Shown here: positions 1-13,429 of the stretch, piece by piece
How positions within the stretch are numbered: the stretch's first letter is position 1
Layout: each line of letters begins with the position of its first letter
Origin: Fremontodendron californicum
Taxonomy: Eukaryota; Streptophyta; Magnoliopsida; Malvales; Malvaceae
Reading direction: 5' to 3'
DNA: 64,000 nucleotides
NCBI GenBank assembly: GCA_030761205.1
Contig: JAULJL010000047.1
Span: 4,336,543 to 4,400,542 of the forward strand
Made by a program: the position numbers and the translations under genes
The notes under the pieces: model-generated
What the model saw: only the letters and a program-made list of their open reading frames with translations
What the model was told of the DNA's origin: nothing
The model's database searches: none

Positions 1-409
1 AAGGTCATTAACCTTTTGGGATTCATTTCCTGGTCAAAAGAAAGGTGAAGTTCACGATACTTCAAATTTAGGCCATCAATGAAATCAAGCTTTTCTATGG
101 TCTGATTCGAAACTAGACAAGGGAATGGGCTGCCAAGTTCATTCTTAACAATAATCACCGTTTTATTCAAGATCGAAAAAATAAATCATGCAAACATAAG
201 CTATTCCTAATAAAAAAAAAAAAAACAAATCTCCTAAAGCACCTAAACAATACTTAAAAATGTCATGCCAAAAATGAAAACATCAAAAATTCCTCCAGAT
301 TGAAATTCGAGTGACATCCCTCATCTTCGGACTTCAAATTCCAATCATTCCAAAACCTCCAAAGTTAAAATGCCGCCATTGATGAGATCCCTTCAACATT
401 CGGCTTCGT
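1..409 (-). other. Tat/Ogre internal sequence downstream of gag
   Basis: No intact frame. On the minus strand about 60-150 can be read as a short stretch resembling internal Tat polyprotein sequence, but it is broken. An A run lies at about 213-226. I see no host gene. Confidence 0.4.
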
Positions 410-2729
410 CTACTTTTCGAAGCTCAAAAACCCTGCTTTGATCAGACTTTGTACTTTTCGCTTCAAAGCTTCACAATTTTTCGTAGAGTGGCCCGAATTT
501 CCAACATGATAACCACAGGTAGTATTGGCATCGTGACCTTTAGGATAAGGAGGTTTTAAATCTTTCGGATAAATTGGTCCGATAAAATTGGCTTGAAAAA
601 GCTGGGGAAGTAACTCCGTGTAAGTCATTGGAATTGGATCAATAGGAGTTCTATCCCGATTACTACATCGTTTTTTCTGATTAACAGGCCCAAAAACTAG
701 TCGAGAAGTGACACCATGATATATGTCTGCGTGCGGACCAATCTGCGGTGACGATGTGAAGCATGGTGTTTCTTCCTTAGGTATCTGAAATGGTATCCAA
801 TCAGAAGACTTTGTGCTGGGAATTAGGTGTTTTGATTCGTCATGCGAGCCACTGAACGCATGCGGTCGATCCAAAGGTGATGGATATTCTCGAGGAATAC
901 TTTTAACCATCTTCAAAAGCTGTTCTTTCATCTCTTGAATATCATGTCCAAATTCTTCAACCGTTCCCTCTAAAGCAATAACTTGTACTCCCAGTTGACC
1001 TCTCATGTCTCTTGGATGCACATTTGCCTTCAACCCTTCAATCCTGTTGTTCATTTCTTCTGCCTTGCGAGTGCTTTTACAAATCTGGTCTAATAAATCC
1101 CTGAGGAAATCCTGCTTTTGTCCATATTCCCTTTCCATTTTCTCGAGCTTCTGGGTTAACTCTTGGCACTTCTCTTTCTTTTTCATGTATTCCAAACATA
1201 TCTCTTCATTTTCTACTCCCATATCTTCAAGCTCCGAAACCCTTTGCGAAAACAAATCATCTAATCGCTCAAAAGCTGTCTTCCATACCTTGCATTCATG
1301 ATCCAATTCACGAATTTTTTGCTCAGATTGGCTGTCTTCTATTCTCTTTATCTTCACTCGCAATCTTTGGTTTTCCTGCTCTATTTCATCTTGTTCTTCG
1401 CGTGATTTCCTCTTGGTTAACTCAAATTCCAGTACTGAGTCTGACTGAGTGAGCTGAGCTAGGATATCTGAATTTCTTTTCCATGGAAGTACCACATCTT
1501 TTTCTCGCCTAGCTTGCCACACAAGATACTCAACAGTAACACCACTCGAAATGCAACCTTGGTCGACCCAGATGGTTTGTTTCCAGACTTTACGAGATCT
1601 TCTTTCTTCTCTGAAGCCCCATCATCCACATAAGAGAATTCCAAACGGTTGAGCCTTTGTGTCATAGGAATAAATTGTTCATGTCCAGCCTGCATAAGGA
1701 CCAAAATAGGTGCGTAACTAACGACTCCCCATAGCCCTGGAAGAGGTACCCAAGGTTGATTTCCACAACTATACAACAGAGAATCAAACTTCATCCCATT
1801 AGCTAACCACACAACTTCTCAACTTCTGAGCTTGCAAAAAGTGACATCCAAACGCGTTTTGTCTTTGGGTTCGGCCAAACACTGTTACAGAATTCTTGAA
1901 TGGGAACGTCAGAGGTGAAGTATGACTTAATGCATTCAAAATGGCTTTTCATCCATATGTACAATAATTGTATGCATCCAGTAAAGCGTCCATTTCCCAA
2001 TCGTCGACAGTGATTCAACGATCTGATAGTTTCTGCCAATATTGTTGGTGCCACATTTAACCGGTGCTCAATCTGATCAACCAAGTCTACTACGGCCATC
2101 TCGACATGCCCCAAGATTTTGGGAAAGACAACCATCCCATAAAGGGCAAGTGCTATTGCTTTCATACCTTCTTCGTCGTTTAGATGCTCCCTAATGAAAT
2201 CTCGCAGAAAATCCCATGTGATATAACTATATTCATCTTTCTCCATGACGTGATGGTCCACTTCAGACAGACTGATCCCCAACATCCTAGCAACTTTCCT
2301 GGGATAGCCCATTTTATTTTTCAAGTAGACTTTATCTAGGTCTCGGTAGTCAAAACGAAGCATTGCAGAGTATTCTTCAATAGTGGGTACCATGTCTACC
2401 TCATTGAAGACGAAACATCTATAAGAAGGGTCCCAGAAATGTACCATCGCTTGAATCAAGTTGGTGTCTACTATGACTTGGAGGAGTAATGCGAGGTCAC
2501 CATATCTTTGATGAAATATTTTTTGTTTTTCCCGATTCCAAGATCCCCAGATGTCAACTAAATCGGCAAGATCATTCTGTGTAAGGTCTAGATGAACCTC
2601 CTCGGGAAGTATGGACACATAGCCGGCTGGTAGACAGTCTTCTTTATTTCGCTGAACCTTTTCAGACCTTAACTTCAAACAGCTCTGGGATTCAAACTTT
2701 GCGTACTCGGATCTTACTAGAATTTCCAT
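410..2729 (-). pseudogene. Tat/Ogre gag, frameshifted
   Basis: Three overlapping minus-strand frames (2729-1803, 1812-1459, 1522-410) together read like one Tat/Ogre Gag. The first, about 308 residues, looks like the plant mobile/DUF7745-type N-terminal domain. The middle links it, and the last, about 370 residues, is a long coiled coil rich in E, K, Q and R followed by a CHHC zinc knuckle (C-x2-H-x5-H-x4-C) near 480-525. The frame changes near 1805 and again near 1530, so the gene cannot make a full protein. In the family this protein forms the particle and binds RNA. Family assignment is from recognition, not a search. Confidence 0.7.
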
Positions 2730-3562
2730 GGATGACAGTAAAGATTCTTCTTATCAAAGACTGTTATGCAGCAAGATATCTAGTATGATGCATGATGCGA
2801 ATGCAATGAGAAAGAGAAGGAACGAAAGAAAACACGAAGTTAGATATCATATCAGCAAACTTATGAAAGGACAAAAATACAACAACATGTGTAAGCAATA
2901 CATTATCATAGCGAGCATATCAGCAAAACAAATGTGTCAGATAAACAAGGATCATGTTAATGAAAAAGTATAGGGTAAGAAGTGTCCCTTCATGTGTCCT
3001 AAATTCGGGTTCTCCTCTATATAAGGTTGGACATGGCTCTATCTTAAAGTTTGGCCACTTAAGTATTGTTTATATGCTGGGTTTAGGATACTTGACCAAG
3101 CTAAAAAGGTCCCCAAATTGCTCCTTAACATCATCCATGTAGGATGAGTAAGGCACCCCATTCCTCACCCATTACAGGCTCCAAACGGAAGGGTTCAATT
3201 CGGGTGAGAGTATTTTCCAAAGTTATGGCGGAGGTTTATCACCTCTCAAAGACTTTGGTACTTTACACTCTGAAGGTGTTTCGCTAGCCGTTGCGGAGGT
3301 TTTCACCTCTCGAGGCGTAGGTACTTTACCCCCTCCTAAAAGGGACGAGTTCGGGTATAGGACTTTATGATATGCAATGTGTCGTGTGTGTGAAGGGACA
3401 TTCAAACCTTCCTTTACCCATAAATGTGAAGAAACAAAAGTTGTTAGTACAAATAACAAAATCAAAAATAAAAATAAATAAATAAATACATAAATACATA
3501 AAAATTAAACACTTAAAGACCAATATTTAAAACCTAAGGTATCACAAGACTAATCTATGGCT
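2730..3562 (-). other. Tat/Ogre leader between primer-binding site and gag
   Basis: Noncoding. It contains a near-repeat around 3223-3320 (a phrase reading ACCTCTC on the plus strand, repeated) and an A/T-rich AAATA run at 3466-3510. Short frames here are not conserved with anything I recognise. It continues at 12445 on the other side of A1. Confidence 0.5.
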
Positions 3563-5370
3563 TGATAAGTGCTTAATTTCATACATTTTCCTATTTAATT
3601 TCCTTATACTTTGTGCTTTGATTCTTACTTCCTTGACATTTTACTACGTTTTTATGCTTTATAGGTATTTTGGAGGAGAGGAAGTCAAAACATGTCAATT
3701 AGGATGTTAAAGAGCTTACAAAATCACAATCACAAGATGGAAAAAGAGTTGGGAGTCAAAAAGATCAAATTCTTGGTGCAAAGCAAGAAGACAGATTTGA
3801 CCTCCGGAGCTTGTTGCTAAGGAAACATGATGTTAGACTCTTTATTTGAAGAAACGTCCTTCTTGACTTTTGAAGATCACTTGATTACCTTTCCAACGGT
3901 TGGTTATAGGCCTAAATCAGATAAGAAATGGTCATCCAAATTGGCGTTGGAATATCTCCCTAAAAACCCTAGTGGCAGAAAAAACCCTAGCCGCAAGTCA
4001 CATCTTTTTCTTAATACCCTAGCTGACATTTATGTTTACCCTTGCCAAAGAAGGATTAGTGGCTGTTAACTTGCATTAATTGCAAGTATCTTTCCTTAAA
4101 GCTAATCCTAGTCAAAGTAGGAGAATTAAATCAGCCAAGACTTTCCTTCCTTACACTTACTTTGGCTGCAAGTTTGTAATCTCTCTTCATTAAAGAGTGC
4201 TTTGACTAAAACTTTCCTACTTTATTCAAACTAGGCTGCCAAGGCTTATATCTTTCCTTAAAACACAAAAGTCAGCCACTTTTCCTTAACTTTAGCCACA
4301 AGTCAGCATTTATTGAAGGGAGAGAGCTGAAATTCACTTGTTTGATGCCCTAGCTATTGCCTATAAATAGAGATCAAGGGGGCAAACGAAAATACACTTT
4401 CCCAAGCATCAAAGTTCTGATTTCTTCTTTGTTTCTTTGTTTTTGAGAGAGCAAGAGGCTGGATAATTAATATTCTTCTTCTTCTTCTTTCTTTCTTTTA
4501 TTTTCTTCTTAGATTCTCTTTAATTTTATGTTTATGTTTACAATGCCTATGCTAGGCTAAACTTTTATTTGGTTAAGGGTGATTTCAAAGCCCTAGACAT
4601 GTTTTGTAATTGATTTTTAGATTCTATCTATCATTAATTTTCTATCAAAGTTGCTTATGTTCTTCTACAAGAATTGTTTATGATGTTGTCTTGATTTATT
4701 TAGGTGTACAACTAGATAGATCTTGATAATTATCTATTGCTAGTTTAGGAGTCTTGATCCGTGTAATTGTCTTGATTTCCTATTCATAAGTGGCAATTTG
4801 TGATTAATGATTATGGTCAAGTTTTCGATAATTGCAAAGTGGAACATAACCTAAGTTGAACAATCCGAGCTTATGTGTTTGTTGCTTAGATCAACCTATC
4901 TTTCTCATCATAAAGCTGTCATTAAATTGAATTTAGAGAGCTTATTCTAGGTTGTTTGATGGTTAGAGATTAAATAGAGAGCTTGTTCTATTTAACGACA
5001 AACTAAGGAAAGATTGGGATAACAGAGCTTGTTGCTATCTACGGTTGTTAACTTTGATAGCTAATTAATGTTGATAGATCTGAAATTGGTTCTTAATGAT
5101 GTCTAGTGGTGGAGAATGAAACCTTAACCATATTTCTCTCATATTTGATTTCTTATTTCTTACTTGCATCTTACTTTTCTTGTTTGCTTATTTTTTAAAA
5201 CTATTTCAAAACCCCCTTTTATTTTGTTTTCTTTGAACCTAAGTTATAAACTAATAACTCATAGATTAAAACCCAATCCCGGAGGACTTGACCCTTGCTA
5301 ATCACTATACTCTATAATTGATTTTTTTTAAGTGCAAGGTTAAATAAGATACACTCTTTTGGGTGCATCA
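3563..5370 (+). repeat. 5' LTR of A1 (family A, 1808 bp)
   Basis: Begins TGATAAGTGC and ends GGGTGCATCA, directly before the primer-binding site. Related LTRs lie on the minus strand at 18780-20535 and 20536-22355. The downstream half (from about 4540, TATGCTAGGCTAAAC) is shared with family B and D LTRs, while the upstream half is specific to A and partly similar to B. Confidence 0.9.
4362..4369 (+). promoter_or_regulatory. TATA box of the family A LTR
   Basis: TATAAATA in the middle of the LTR, in the position expected for the element's RNA polymerase II promoter. A TATAAATA occupies the equivalent position in the C and D LTRs and in the two B1 LTRs. Confidence 0.6.
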
Positions 5371-5376
5371 AGTTTT

Positions 5377-5394
5377 TGGCGCCGTTGCCGGGGA
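5377..5394 (+). other. Primer-binding site of A1, tRNA-Asp
   Basis: TGGCGCCGTTGCCGGGGA starts 6 bases after the LTR end and is complementary to the 3' end of plant tRNA-Asp(GUC) including CCA. tRNA-Asp priming is known for Athila-type elements. Confidence 0.85.
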
Positions 5395-5482
5395 TTGCTT
5401 TCTTTAGTTTATTAGTTTATTGGTTTATTCTTATTTTCTGTTCTAATTATTTACTTTCTTAATTTTTTTTTTTTATTAGTGA

Positions 5483-8103
5483 ATGTTCCAAGCTCCTGAA
5501 GAAGACTTAAGACTTAGGAGAATTCGGGAATTTATAACTTCTCACCAACAACCAATCGAGGAGTTGATCCAAAACATCCAAGAGGAGCAAGGAGAGATGG
5601 CAGTAGCTGACAACCGAACTCTCAAGGAGCTAGCCGCTCCGGACTTGGATCAACAACCATTATGCATTGAATATGCTAATCTTGAGGTAGCTTTTGAATT
5701 AAAATCTGGTTTGATTCATCTTCTCCCAACTTTCATGGTTTTGCAGGAGAGGATCCAAATAAGCACCTCAAGGAATTCCATGTAGTTTGCTCAAGCATGA
5801 GACCAACAGGAGTTACAGAAGAGCAAGTTAAGTTGAGAGCCTTCCCATTCTCTCTAGCTGATTCAACAAAGGAATGGCTCTACTATCTACCATCCAGGAC
5901 CATCACTACATGGAATGATATGAAGAAAGCATTCCTGGAAAGGTATTTCCCAGCATCTAAGGCTGCCAACATTAGAAAAGAGATATGTGGGATTAGGCAA
6001 TACAATGGAGAGTCCTTATATGAATATTGGGAGAGGTTCAAGAAACTTTGTGCATCATGTCCACACCATCAGATAAGTGAACAACTTCTCATCCAATACT
6101 TCTATGAAGGTCTCATGCCCATGGAGAGAAGTATGATAGATGCCGCTAGTGGGGGAGCTCTAGTTGATAAGACTCCCGGGGCTGCTAGAACTCTAATCTC
6201 CAACATGGCAGCCAATTCTCAACAATTCTCAATGAGACAAGATCCACCACCACAACCCAAGAGAGTTAATGAGGTAAGTATATCATCCCTTGAACAAAAA
6301 TTTGATAAACTGACTTCTCTTGTTCAACAATTGGCTGTAGGTAATATACAGCAAATAAAGGCTTGTGGCATATATTCAAATATGGGGCACCAAACTGATA
6401 TGTGTCCAACACTTCAAGAAGACACCAATGAACATGTGAATGCCATGGGTGGCTTTCAGAACCAACCATGGAAATATGATCCCTACTCAAACACATACAA
6501 TCCAGGATGGAGGGATCATCCAAACTTCAATTATGGAGGGAACCAATCACAAGCTGTTCCTCCACCATTTGACAATAGGCCACCGGGTTTTCAGCAAAGA
6601 GTGCAACAACCATATCAAACCCGACAACAAGTGCCACCACAAAAAAGTTCAGGTGAGACTCTTGAAGATCTTGTCAAAACCCTTACTACTAATACAATTC
6701 AACTTCAACAGGAATCAAGGGAGACAAAGGTAAGTATCCGAAACTTAGAGGCTCAGATGGGGCAATTGGCAACAACCCTGAGTCAAATGCAAGCAAGGGA
6801 TTCTGGGAAATTACCTTCCCAAACCATAGTGAATCCAAAAGAGAATGCCAATGCTATAACTTTAAGAAGTGGGAAACAGCTAGAGACACCACAAAATGAT
6901 AGTGCTCAAGGGGAGAACAATACCATGGCATCCTCTTCACATCCCAACGAGCCACAAAAAAAGGTAATTCCTAAACCATCATTTCCTTCTTATATAACTC
7001 CTCCACCTTTTCCTAGCAGGTTAGCAAAGTCCAAGAAGGAGGAGCAAGAGAAGGAAATTTTGGAAACCTTACGGAAAGTAGAGGTGAACATTCCTTTACT
7101 AGATGCTATCAAGCAAGTGCCAAGATATGCCAAGTTCCTAAAAGAGTTGTGCACATCTAAACGGAAGTTGAAATGGAATGAAAAGGTAAGTGTGGGGGAG
7201 AATGTGTCCGCTGTTCTTCAAAAGAAACTCCTACCTAAATGCAAGGATCCAGGTATGTTTACCATTCCTTGTAAGATAGGCAACACCAGGTTTGAGCCTG
7301 CTATGCTAGATCTAGGGGCATCTATTAATGTCATGCCATATTCAATTTATGCTTCATTGAATCTAGGACCATTAGAGGAAACCGGTGTTATAATACAACT
7401 TGCTGACCGTTCTAACACTTATCCAAGAGGAGTTGTAGAAGACGTTCTTGTACAGGTTAATGAATTGGTTTTTCCCGCTGACTTTTATGTTATTGAGATG
7501 GAAGATGAGATGTCTTCTAATCCCACACCTATTCTATTAGGGAGACCATTCTTGAAAACAGCAAGAACTAAAATAGATGTACATGATGGCACTTTAACTA
7601 TGGAATTTGATGGTGAAATAATTCGCTTTAACATTTTTGAGGCCATGAGATATCCTAGTGATGTGCATTATGTTTTTAATATTAATATAATTGACTCACT
7701 AGTGCAGCAAGCTTATGAGCTAGATGGTGAAGATAGTGTGGAGATAGTCCTTAGCAAACATCTCGGAATGGGGAATGCTAAAGGGGAACTAGCCTTGAGT
7801 GACCATGTGGAAGGGGCACTAGAATCTTTACACTCACTGCCACCTAAAGATGCAAGGTTTGATGTTTCATTTATTGATTTGCAATTATCTAATGAGAAAC
7901 TTCTACCTTCCATTTTGCAGGCACCAACTTTAGAGTTGAAACCACTACTGAACCACTTGAAATATGTGTTCTTAGGTGAAAAGGACACACTACCTGTCAT
8001 CATTGCCAAAGAGCTCACACCTTTGCAAGAAGAGCGACTTATCCGGGTGCTTAGAGAGCATAAAACAGCAATTGGTTGGACAATTGCCGATATCAAGGAA
8101 TAA
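5483..8103 (+). pseudogene. A1 gag and protease, frameshifted
   Basis: The first frame starts at 5483 (100 residues) and loses register by one base near 5720, after which the conserved frame continues to 8103. Visible parts are a retrotransposon gag domain (about 5830-6200), a zinc knuckle whose second cysteine is tyrosine (CGIY...H...C near 6363-6405), and an aspartic protease with D-L-G-A-S at about 7309-7323. The frame ends at a TAA near 8101 because one G is missing where A2 and A3 keep GGG. It would normally yield capsid, nucleocapsid and protease. Confidence 0.8.
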
Positions 8104-9413
8104 GCCCATCCATGTGCATGCACTGGATTTTGTTAGAGGAGGGGTCCAAACCAACAAGAGAAGCACAAAGAAGATTGAACCCTCCTATGATGGAGGTTGT
8201 GAAAAAAGAGATACTGAAGCTCCTAGATGTTGGAGTGATATATCCTATCTCGGATAGCAAATGGGTGAGCCCAGTCCAAGTAGTTCTGAAGAAATCAGGT
8301 GTAACGGTGGTAACAAATAATGAGAATGAACTTGTTCCTACTAGGATTCAAACAGGGTGGAGATTTTGTATTAATTATCGTAAACTTAATTCCACAACTC
8401 GCAAAGACCACTTTCCTTTACTTTTTATTGATCAAATGCTTGAAAGGTTAGCTGGCCATTCTCATTATTGTTTTCTTGATGGTTTTTCAGGTTATAATCA
8501 TATAGCCATTGCTCCGGAGGACCAAGAGAAAACAACATTCACATGTCCGTTTGGTACTTTTGCATACCGGCGTATGCCATTTGGTCTTTGTAATGCACCA
8601 GCTACATTCCAAAGGTGTATGGTTAGCATATTTTCAGATTATGTAGAGAACATCATAGAAGTGTTTATGGATGATTTTAGTGTCTATGGTGATTCTTTTG
8701 ATAGATGTCTAGAGAACCTTACACTTGTACTTGAAATATGCATGGAAACTAACCTTGTTTTGAATTGGGAAAAATGTCACTTTATGGTAGAACAAGGAAT
8801 AGTTTTGGGCCATGTTATTTCTTCTAGAGGGATAGAGGTTGATAAATCTAAAATAGATATTATGCATTCTTTACCACCTCCCTCAAATGTGAGAGAGGTT
8901 CGTTCTTTTCTTGGACATGCAGGTTTCTATAGGAGATTTATCAAAGACTTCTCAAAGATCACATTACCTCTTTGCAAGCTACTACAAAAAGATGTGGTTT
9001 TCCACTTTGATGACAAATGCAATGAGGCGTTTGAAACATTGAAGGGACTCTTGACATCAGCTCCTATCATGCAACCACCAGATTGGAATGTACCTTTTGA
9101 AATCATGTGTGATGCTAGTGACTATGCCATTGGAGCTGTTTTGGGCCAACGGGTTGGCAAAGCCTCACATGCCATTTATTATGCCTCCCGAACTCTTAAT
9201 GATGCTCAATTGAACTATTCCACTACTGAAAAAGAACTTTTGGCTGTTGTATTTGCTTTAGAAAAATTTCGATCTTATTTAATTGGTACTAAAGTAATTG
9301 TATATTCTGACCATTCAGCCAATAGGTACTTACTCACTAAGAAGGAGGCCAAACCAAGGTTGATTAGATGGATACTTCTCTTACAAGAGTTTGATTTGGA
9401 GATAAAAATATAA
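8104..9413 (+). pseudogene. A1 reverse transcriptase and RNase H, frame-broken
   Basis: The shifted frame overlaps the previous one (open from 8076) and reads through the reverse transcriptase, with FMDD at about 8668-8679, into RNase H (CDASDY near 9108, TEKE near 9227). The metal-binding SDHAA motif of relatives reads SDHSA. It stops at 9413 within a small insertion. The enzyme would copy element RNA into DNA; here it is inactive as one polyprotein. Confidence 0.85.
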
Positions 9414-10830
9414 GAGAGGTAGTGACAACCTGGTTGCGGACCATCTTAGCCGTTTAGTTCATGAAGAGGATGCACTCCCCTTGAATGAGAACTTTCCGGA
9501 TGTGCAACTTCTTTTTATAAGTACAACAACTCCTTGGTATGCCGATATTGTTAATTACTTAGTTACCAAGAAGTTGCCACAAGAGTTGACACAAGCTGAA
9601 AGAAATAAGATCAAGAGTGATGCCAAATACTACATATGGGATAATCCTTACCTTTGGAAGCATTGCTCCGATCAGATTATAAGAAGGTGTGTACTCGAGT
9701 CTGAATTTCAATCTATTCTCACCTTTTGTCACTCTTATGCATGTGGAGGACACTTTGGATCCAAAAGAACAGCCATGAAAGTTCTTGATTCTGGATTTTA
9801 TTGGCCTACTATATTCAAAGATACATACCTCTTTTGCAAGTCATGTGATCGTTGCCAAAGAACAGGTAACTTAGGTGCTAGAAATCAAATGCCTCAAACT
9901 CCAATACTTATTGTTGAAATTTTTGATGTATGGGGCATGGATTTCATGGGACCTTTTCCTTCTTCTTTTGGTAATCTTTATATTTTACTTGCCGTTGATT
10001 ATGTTTCGAAGTGGGTGGAAGCAAAATCCACTAGGACTAATGACTCTAAAGTTGTTTCAGATTTTGTCAAGACTAACATCTTTGCTAGGTTTGGAACGCC
10101 AAAGGCCATAATCAGCGATAGAGGTACTCACTTTTGCAATAGGACTATGGAAGCACTTTTGAGGAAGTATAACATCACACACAAGGTCTCCACCTCATAC
10201 CATCCTCAAACTAGTGGGCAAGCTGAAGTGTCAAATCGAGAAGTAAAGTCCATCCTTGAAAAGACAGTTAATCCAAATAGGAAGGATTGGAGTTCACGAC
10301 TTGATGATGCACTTTGGGCTTATAGGACAGCATATAAGACACCCATTGGTATGTCTCCTTATCGACTTGTTTATGGTAAGCCTTGTCATCTTCCGGTTGA
10401 ATTGGAACATAAATCATATTGGGCTATCAAACAATGCAACATGGAGATGGATGAGACAGGTAAGCAAAGAAAACTTGACCTACAAGAATTAGAGGAGATA
10501 AGGAATAATGCCTATGAGAATTCTAGGATTTACAAGGAAAAGACTAAGGCATTCCATGACAAGATGATATCAAGAAAGGACTTTGTTGTTGGACAAAAAG
10601 TTCTTCTCTTCCATTCACGCCTTAAGTTATTTCTAGGTAAGTTACGTTCTCGTTGGGTTGGACCTTTTGTTATTACTAATGTATTTACTCATGGTGCAGT
10701 TGAAATCCAAAGCCCAAAAATAGATAAGGCATTCAAAGTGAATGGTCATAGATTGAAGCCTTACTATGAGAACTTTCCAATACAAGATGTGGAGGAGTTA
10801 CCACTTTTTGAGCCAAATTATGTTGAATAA
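9414..10830 (+). pseudogene. A1 integrase part of pol
   Basis: The frame reopens just after the RNase H break and has an ATG at 9481 (449 residues to 10830). It holds an HHCC zinc-binding region (about 9726-9860), the catalytic core with WGMDFMGP, ISDRGTHF and GQAEVSNRE giving the D, D and E, and a C-terminal module with RWVGPF. Integrase would insert the DNA copy. The domain itself looks complete but is cut off from the rest of pol. Confidence 0.85.
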
Positions 10831-12444
10831 TAATGGCATGGGTCTAAGTCAGGCTGAGGACAATAAACCAAGCGCTTCTTGGGAGGCAACCCAAAAGGAT
10901 GGAGAGCATCTATTATATCAGATTTGCATATTCCTTACTCTCCATCATTCTATCTTTTATTGTTTTTCTTTTGTTTTGTTTAATAGTTTTTTTCTCTTAC
11001 ATATAATTCTTGCATTGGGGGATAATAGCATTACATTGAGGACAATGTAAAAATTATGTGTGGGGGGAAGAATTTAGGATTTTATTTAGAGTGTTTTGTT
11101 TTTGAATCTTTTTATGTTGTTTTTAGTGTGTTTTAGTTACTTTCAATACTATGATGAGATATGAATTGCATAAGTCTAAAACAGATTTATTAGTGAGAAG
11201 ATTTTCATGAGAATTGAGCTTGATATCAACTTTTTTATGAGCCAATGTTAATATGATATGTTGATTGAGAAAGAAGCATGTTTAGACTTAAATCTGACTT
11301 GCATAATCATCCTTGTGAGTTTTTGAGCCTACAATGATTGATGCATTATACATATCAATCTAATTTCTTTCTTGAGTGCTCTTATGATTACATGATTCTC
11401 TAGAACTTGCTTTAGACCTTGTTGAGACTATATTGATGCATGTGACAACATGAATATGATAGAGGCATTAGGATTTTTAGCCAGAGCCAAACAGCCATCC
11501 CTTATTGATGTTCCAAGAGAACACACCCTTAGTGAACCAATTTGAGCCTACATTTAATAAGCTATTTCTTTGGTAACCATAACTTGTCCCTAACCTAAAT
11601 ATACTTATTTATATCTTTACCTTTGTTCCAAAGATGAATTAGCATGTTTTGAGACAAGTTGCAAAGACAAGGAAGATCTATTGAAAATTTGGGTTAGAAA
11701 CAAGAAATAAGTGTGGGGGAAAAGAAAAGAAAAGTCAAGAGAAAAAGAAATGGAATACTGGCAAATACATTCCTATGTGAAAAAAAATGAAAAAAAAAAA
11801 TATGAATCATCTCTTGAATTTGTGGAAAAAGAAAAAGATGTTACAAAGTTTTTAGAATGAAGAAAAGGCCCAACATGAATATCCGGCCTATGTGACTATG
11901 TACTTGTAAAGAGTTTTGAGAAGTTTCATTGTATAAATCTTATTATGTCTCTAAACTTTATAAAATATTTGGAACTTTTGTAATATCCTTTATCTTTTAT
12001 TCTTTAGCCACATTATTACCCCTTGGCCCCATAATAACCTTGCATAAAGACCTCTTGATTCATGAAGTTGCATGATCTAAGTAGTGGAGAATAGGTGGAC
12101 AAGCAAGCATATGGTAGAAACTGTTTTCATGATATTGATTGAGTGTAAACACTTCACCACTACTTTGAAGAGTGAAAATCATGAGGGTATCCCATGTGAG
12201 AAGTTGAGATTAAGTTTGAACATGCACTATTTTGATTGAGATATGTTATGTTAATTTTAGCTTAACTCAAACCATTTACTATCAAGCATGATTTTTTTGT
12301 GAAACTCTTTAAACTATTGATTAGTTTATAAGACTTGTTCAATGATTGTCTCTAATTTGTATTGAAAGAGGATTAGATTAGGTTTTCTTACCTTGTGTCT
12401 ATTTGATTTTGCTTGAGGACTAGCAAAAGATTAAGTGTGGGGGA
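10831..12444 (+). other. A1 3' spacer with hairpin and polypurine tract
   Basis: No frame of note. It has a perfect inverted repeat at 11031-11050 followed by TGTGGGGGGAAG at about 11059. A second TGTGGGGGAAAAG lies near 11711, and the terminal polypurine tract is at 12433-12444. The same roughly 1.5-kb spacer, diverged, occurs in A2, A3, B1, C1 and D. Confidence 0.7.
11031..11050 (+). other. Conserved stem-loop after pol
   Basis: TTACATTGAGGACAATGTAA is an 8-bp perfect stem with loop AGGA. Equivalent hairpins are at 25471-25490, 29751-29770, 34273-34292, 47035-47054, 57158-57177 and 57587-57606, with a weakened one at 55241-55260. In C1 and one D copy the second pair is G-C instead of T-A. 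Confidence 0.65.
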
Positions 12445-12461
12445 TGGCTCGACTCTCGAAT

Positions 12462-12480
12462 ATCCCCAGTAGAGTCGCCA
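12462..12480 (-). other. Primer-binding site of the Tat/Ogre element, tRNA-Arg
   Basis: On the minus strand TGGCGACTCTACTGGGGAT, three bases after the LTR end. It is complementary to the 3' end of plant tRNA-Arg(ACG) apart from what look like two transitions. tRNA-Arg priming is known for Ogre-type elements. Confidence 0.65.
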
Positions 12481-13429
12481 AACTGTCATAACGTGCCAAA
12501 TACGAATTCAGCATGCTAGACGCAAATCAATGGAGTCGCCACTAATCATCTAATCTAGGTGTGACTAGTCACCTATACGAATCTATACTATTTAAAGTAA
12601 TCCTAAGCTTGACTAAGGTACCTTAAAAAGAATAGGTTCTGATCTGCTTATCAGAACTAGGTTCGGGAGTACGGTTACGTGTGAGGAAGGATTAGCACCC
12701 TCATGACGCCTATCTAAGAGATAGTACCTAATTAGTCTTGTGATACTTAAAAGGTCTTAATTAAATGGTCTTAATTAAATGGTCTTGTCTATCCTATTTT
12801 CTTTTTAATTATTAAAGTTATAAATATCGGAGATTATTTTTTAGATCTTCCTTCCATTCATTAAGGAGAAATTACTAAAAAATGTTTCCTCACCTCGAGA
12901 GTATTCAAAAGAAACCATTCGTTCTATTGAAGAGGCTCCGTCGTCGGAAAAATTAATTTGTTTAATCAAATTATTTCTCTTAAATTAATCTTCCAAAATT
13001 AATCCACATTTTATTAATGTTCGTTTGAAAAATAAATTCTGATTTTTAATATCGAAAATTATCCCTTAAAATATTCTTCCATTCATTCTGGAGAATTTTT
13101 AAAAGAATTTTTCTCACCTAGAAATTTCTTAAAAGTCAACCATTCGCAACTTTCTTGAATTTCATCATCGGAAAAAATCTTAATTTATCCTTCAATTTAA
13201 ATTAAGCATTTATTATGGAAAATCAATTTGAGAAAAAAGAGATTGAAAATTAATTATTCTTAAAAGAATAAATTTCGATCTTTATTAATGTCGAAAATAA
13301 TCCCTTAAAAAAATCCTTCCATTCATTCTGGAGAATTTTTAAGAGAATTTTCTCACCTAGAAATTTCTCAGAAATCCACCATTCGGGACCTCTTCGAATT
13401 TCATCATTGGAAAAGATCTCAATTTATTA

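Larger units (their letters stand above)
3563..12444 (+). mobile_element. Athila-like element A1, lacking its 3' LTR
   Basis: Has a 5' LTR (3563-5370), tRNA-Asp primer-binding site, gag, protease, reverse transcriptase, RNase H, integrase and a 3' spacer ending at the polypurine tract (AAGTGTGGGGGA). No 3' LTR follows. TGGCT stands on both sides (3558-3562 and 12445-12449), and the Tat element resumes at once. The coding region has at least three frame breaks, so A1 is not autonomous. Confidence 0.85.

Noticed and set aside
2728..3142. Small plus frames of 81 and 62 residues
   Set aside because: They lie in the Tat leader opposite to the element's sense, with no motif or conservation visible.
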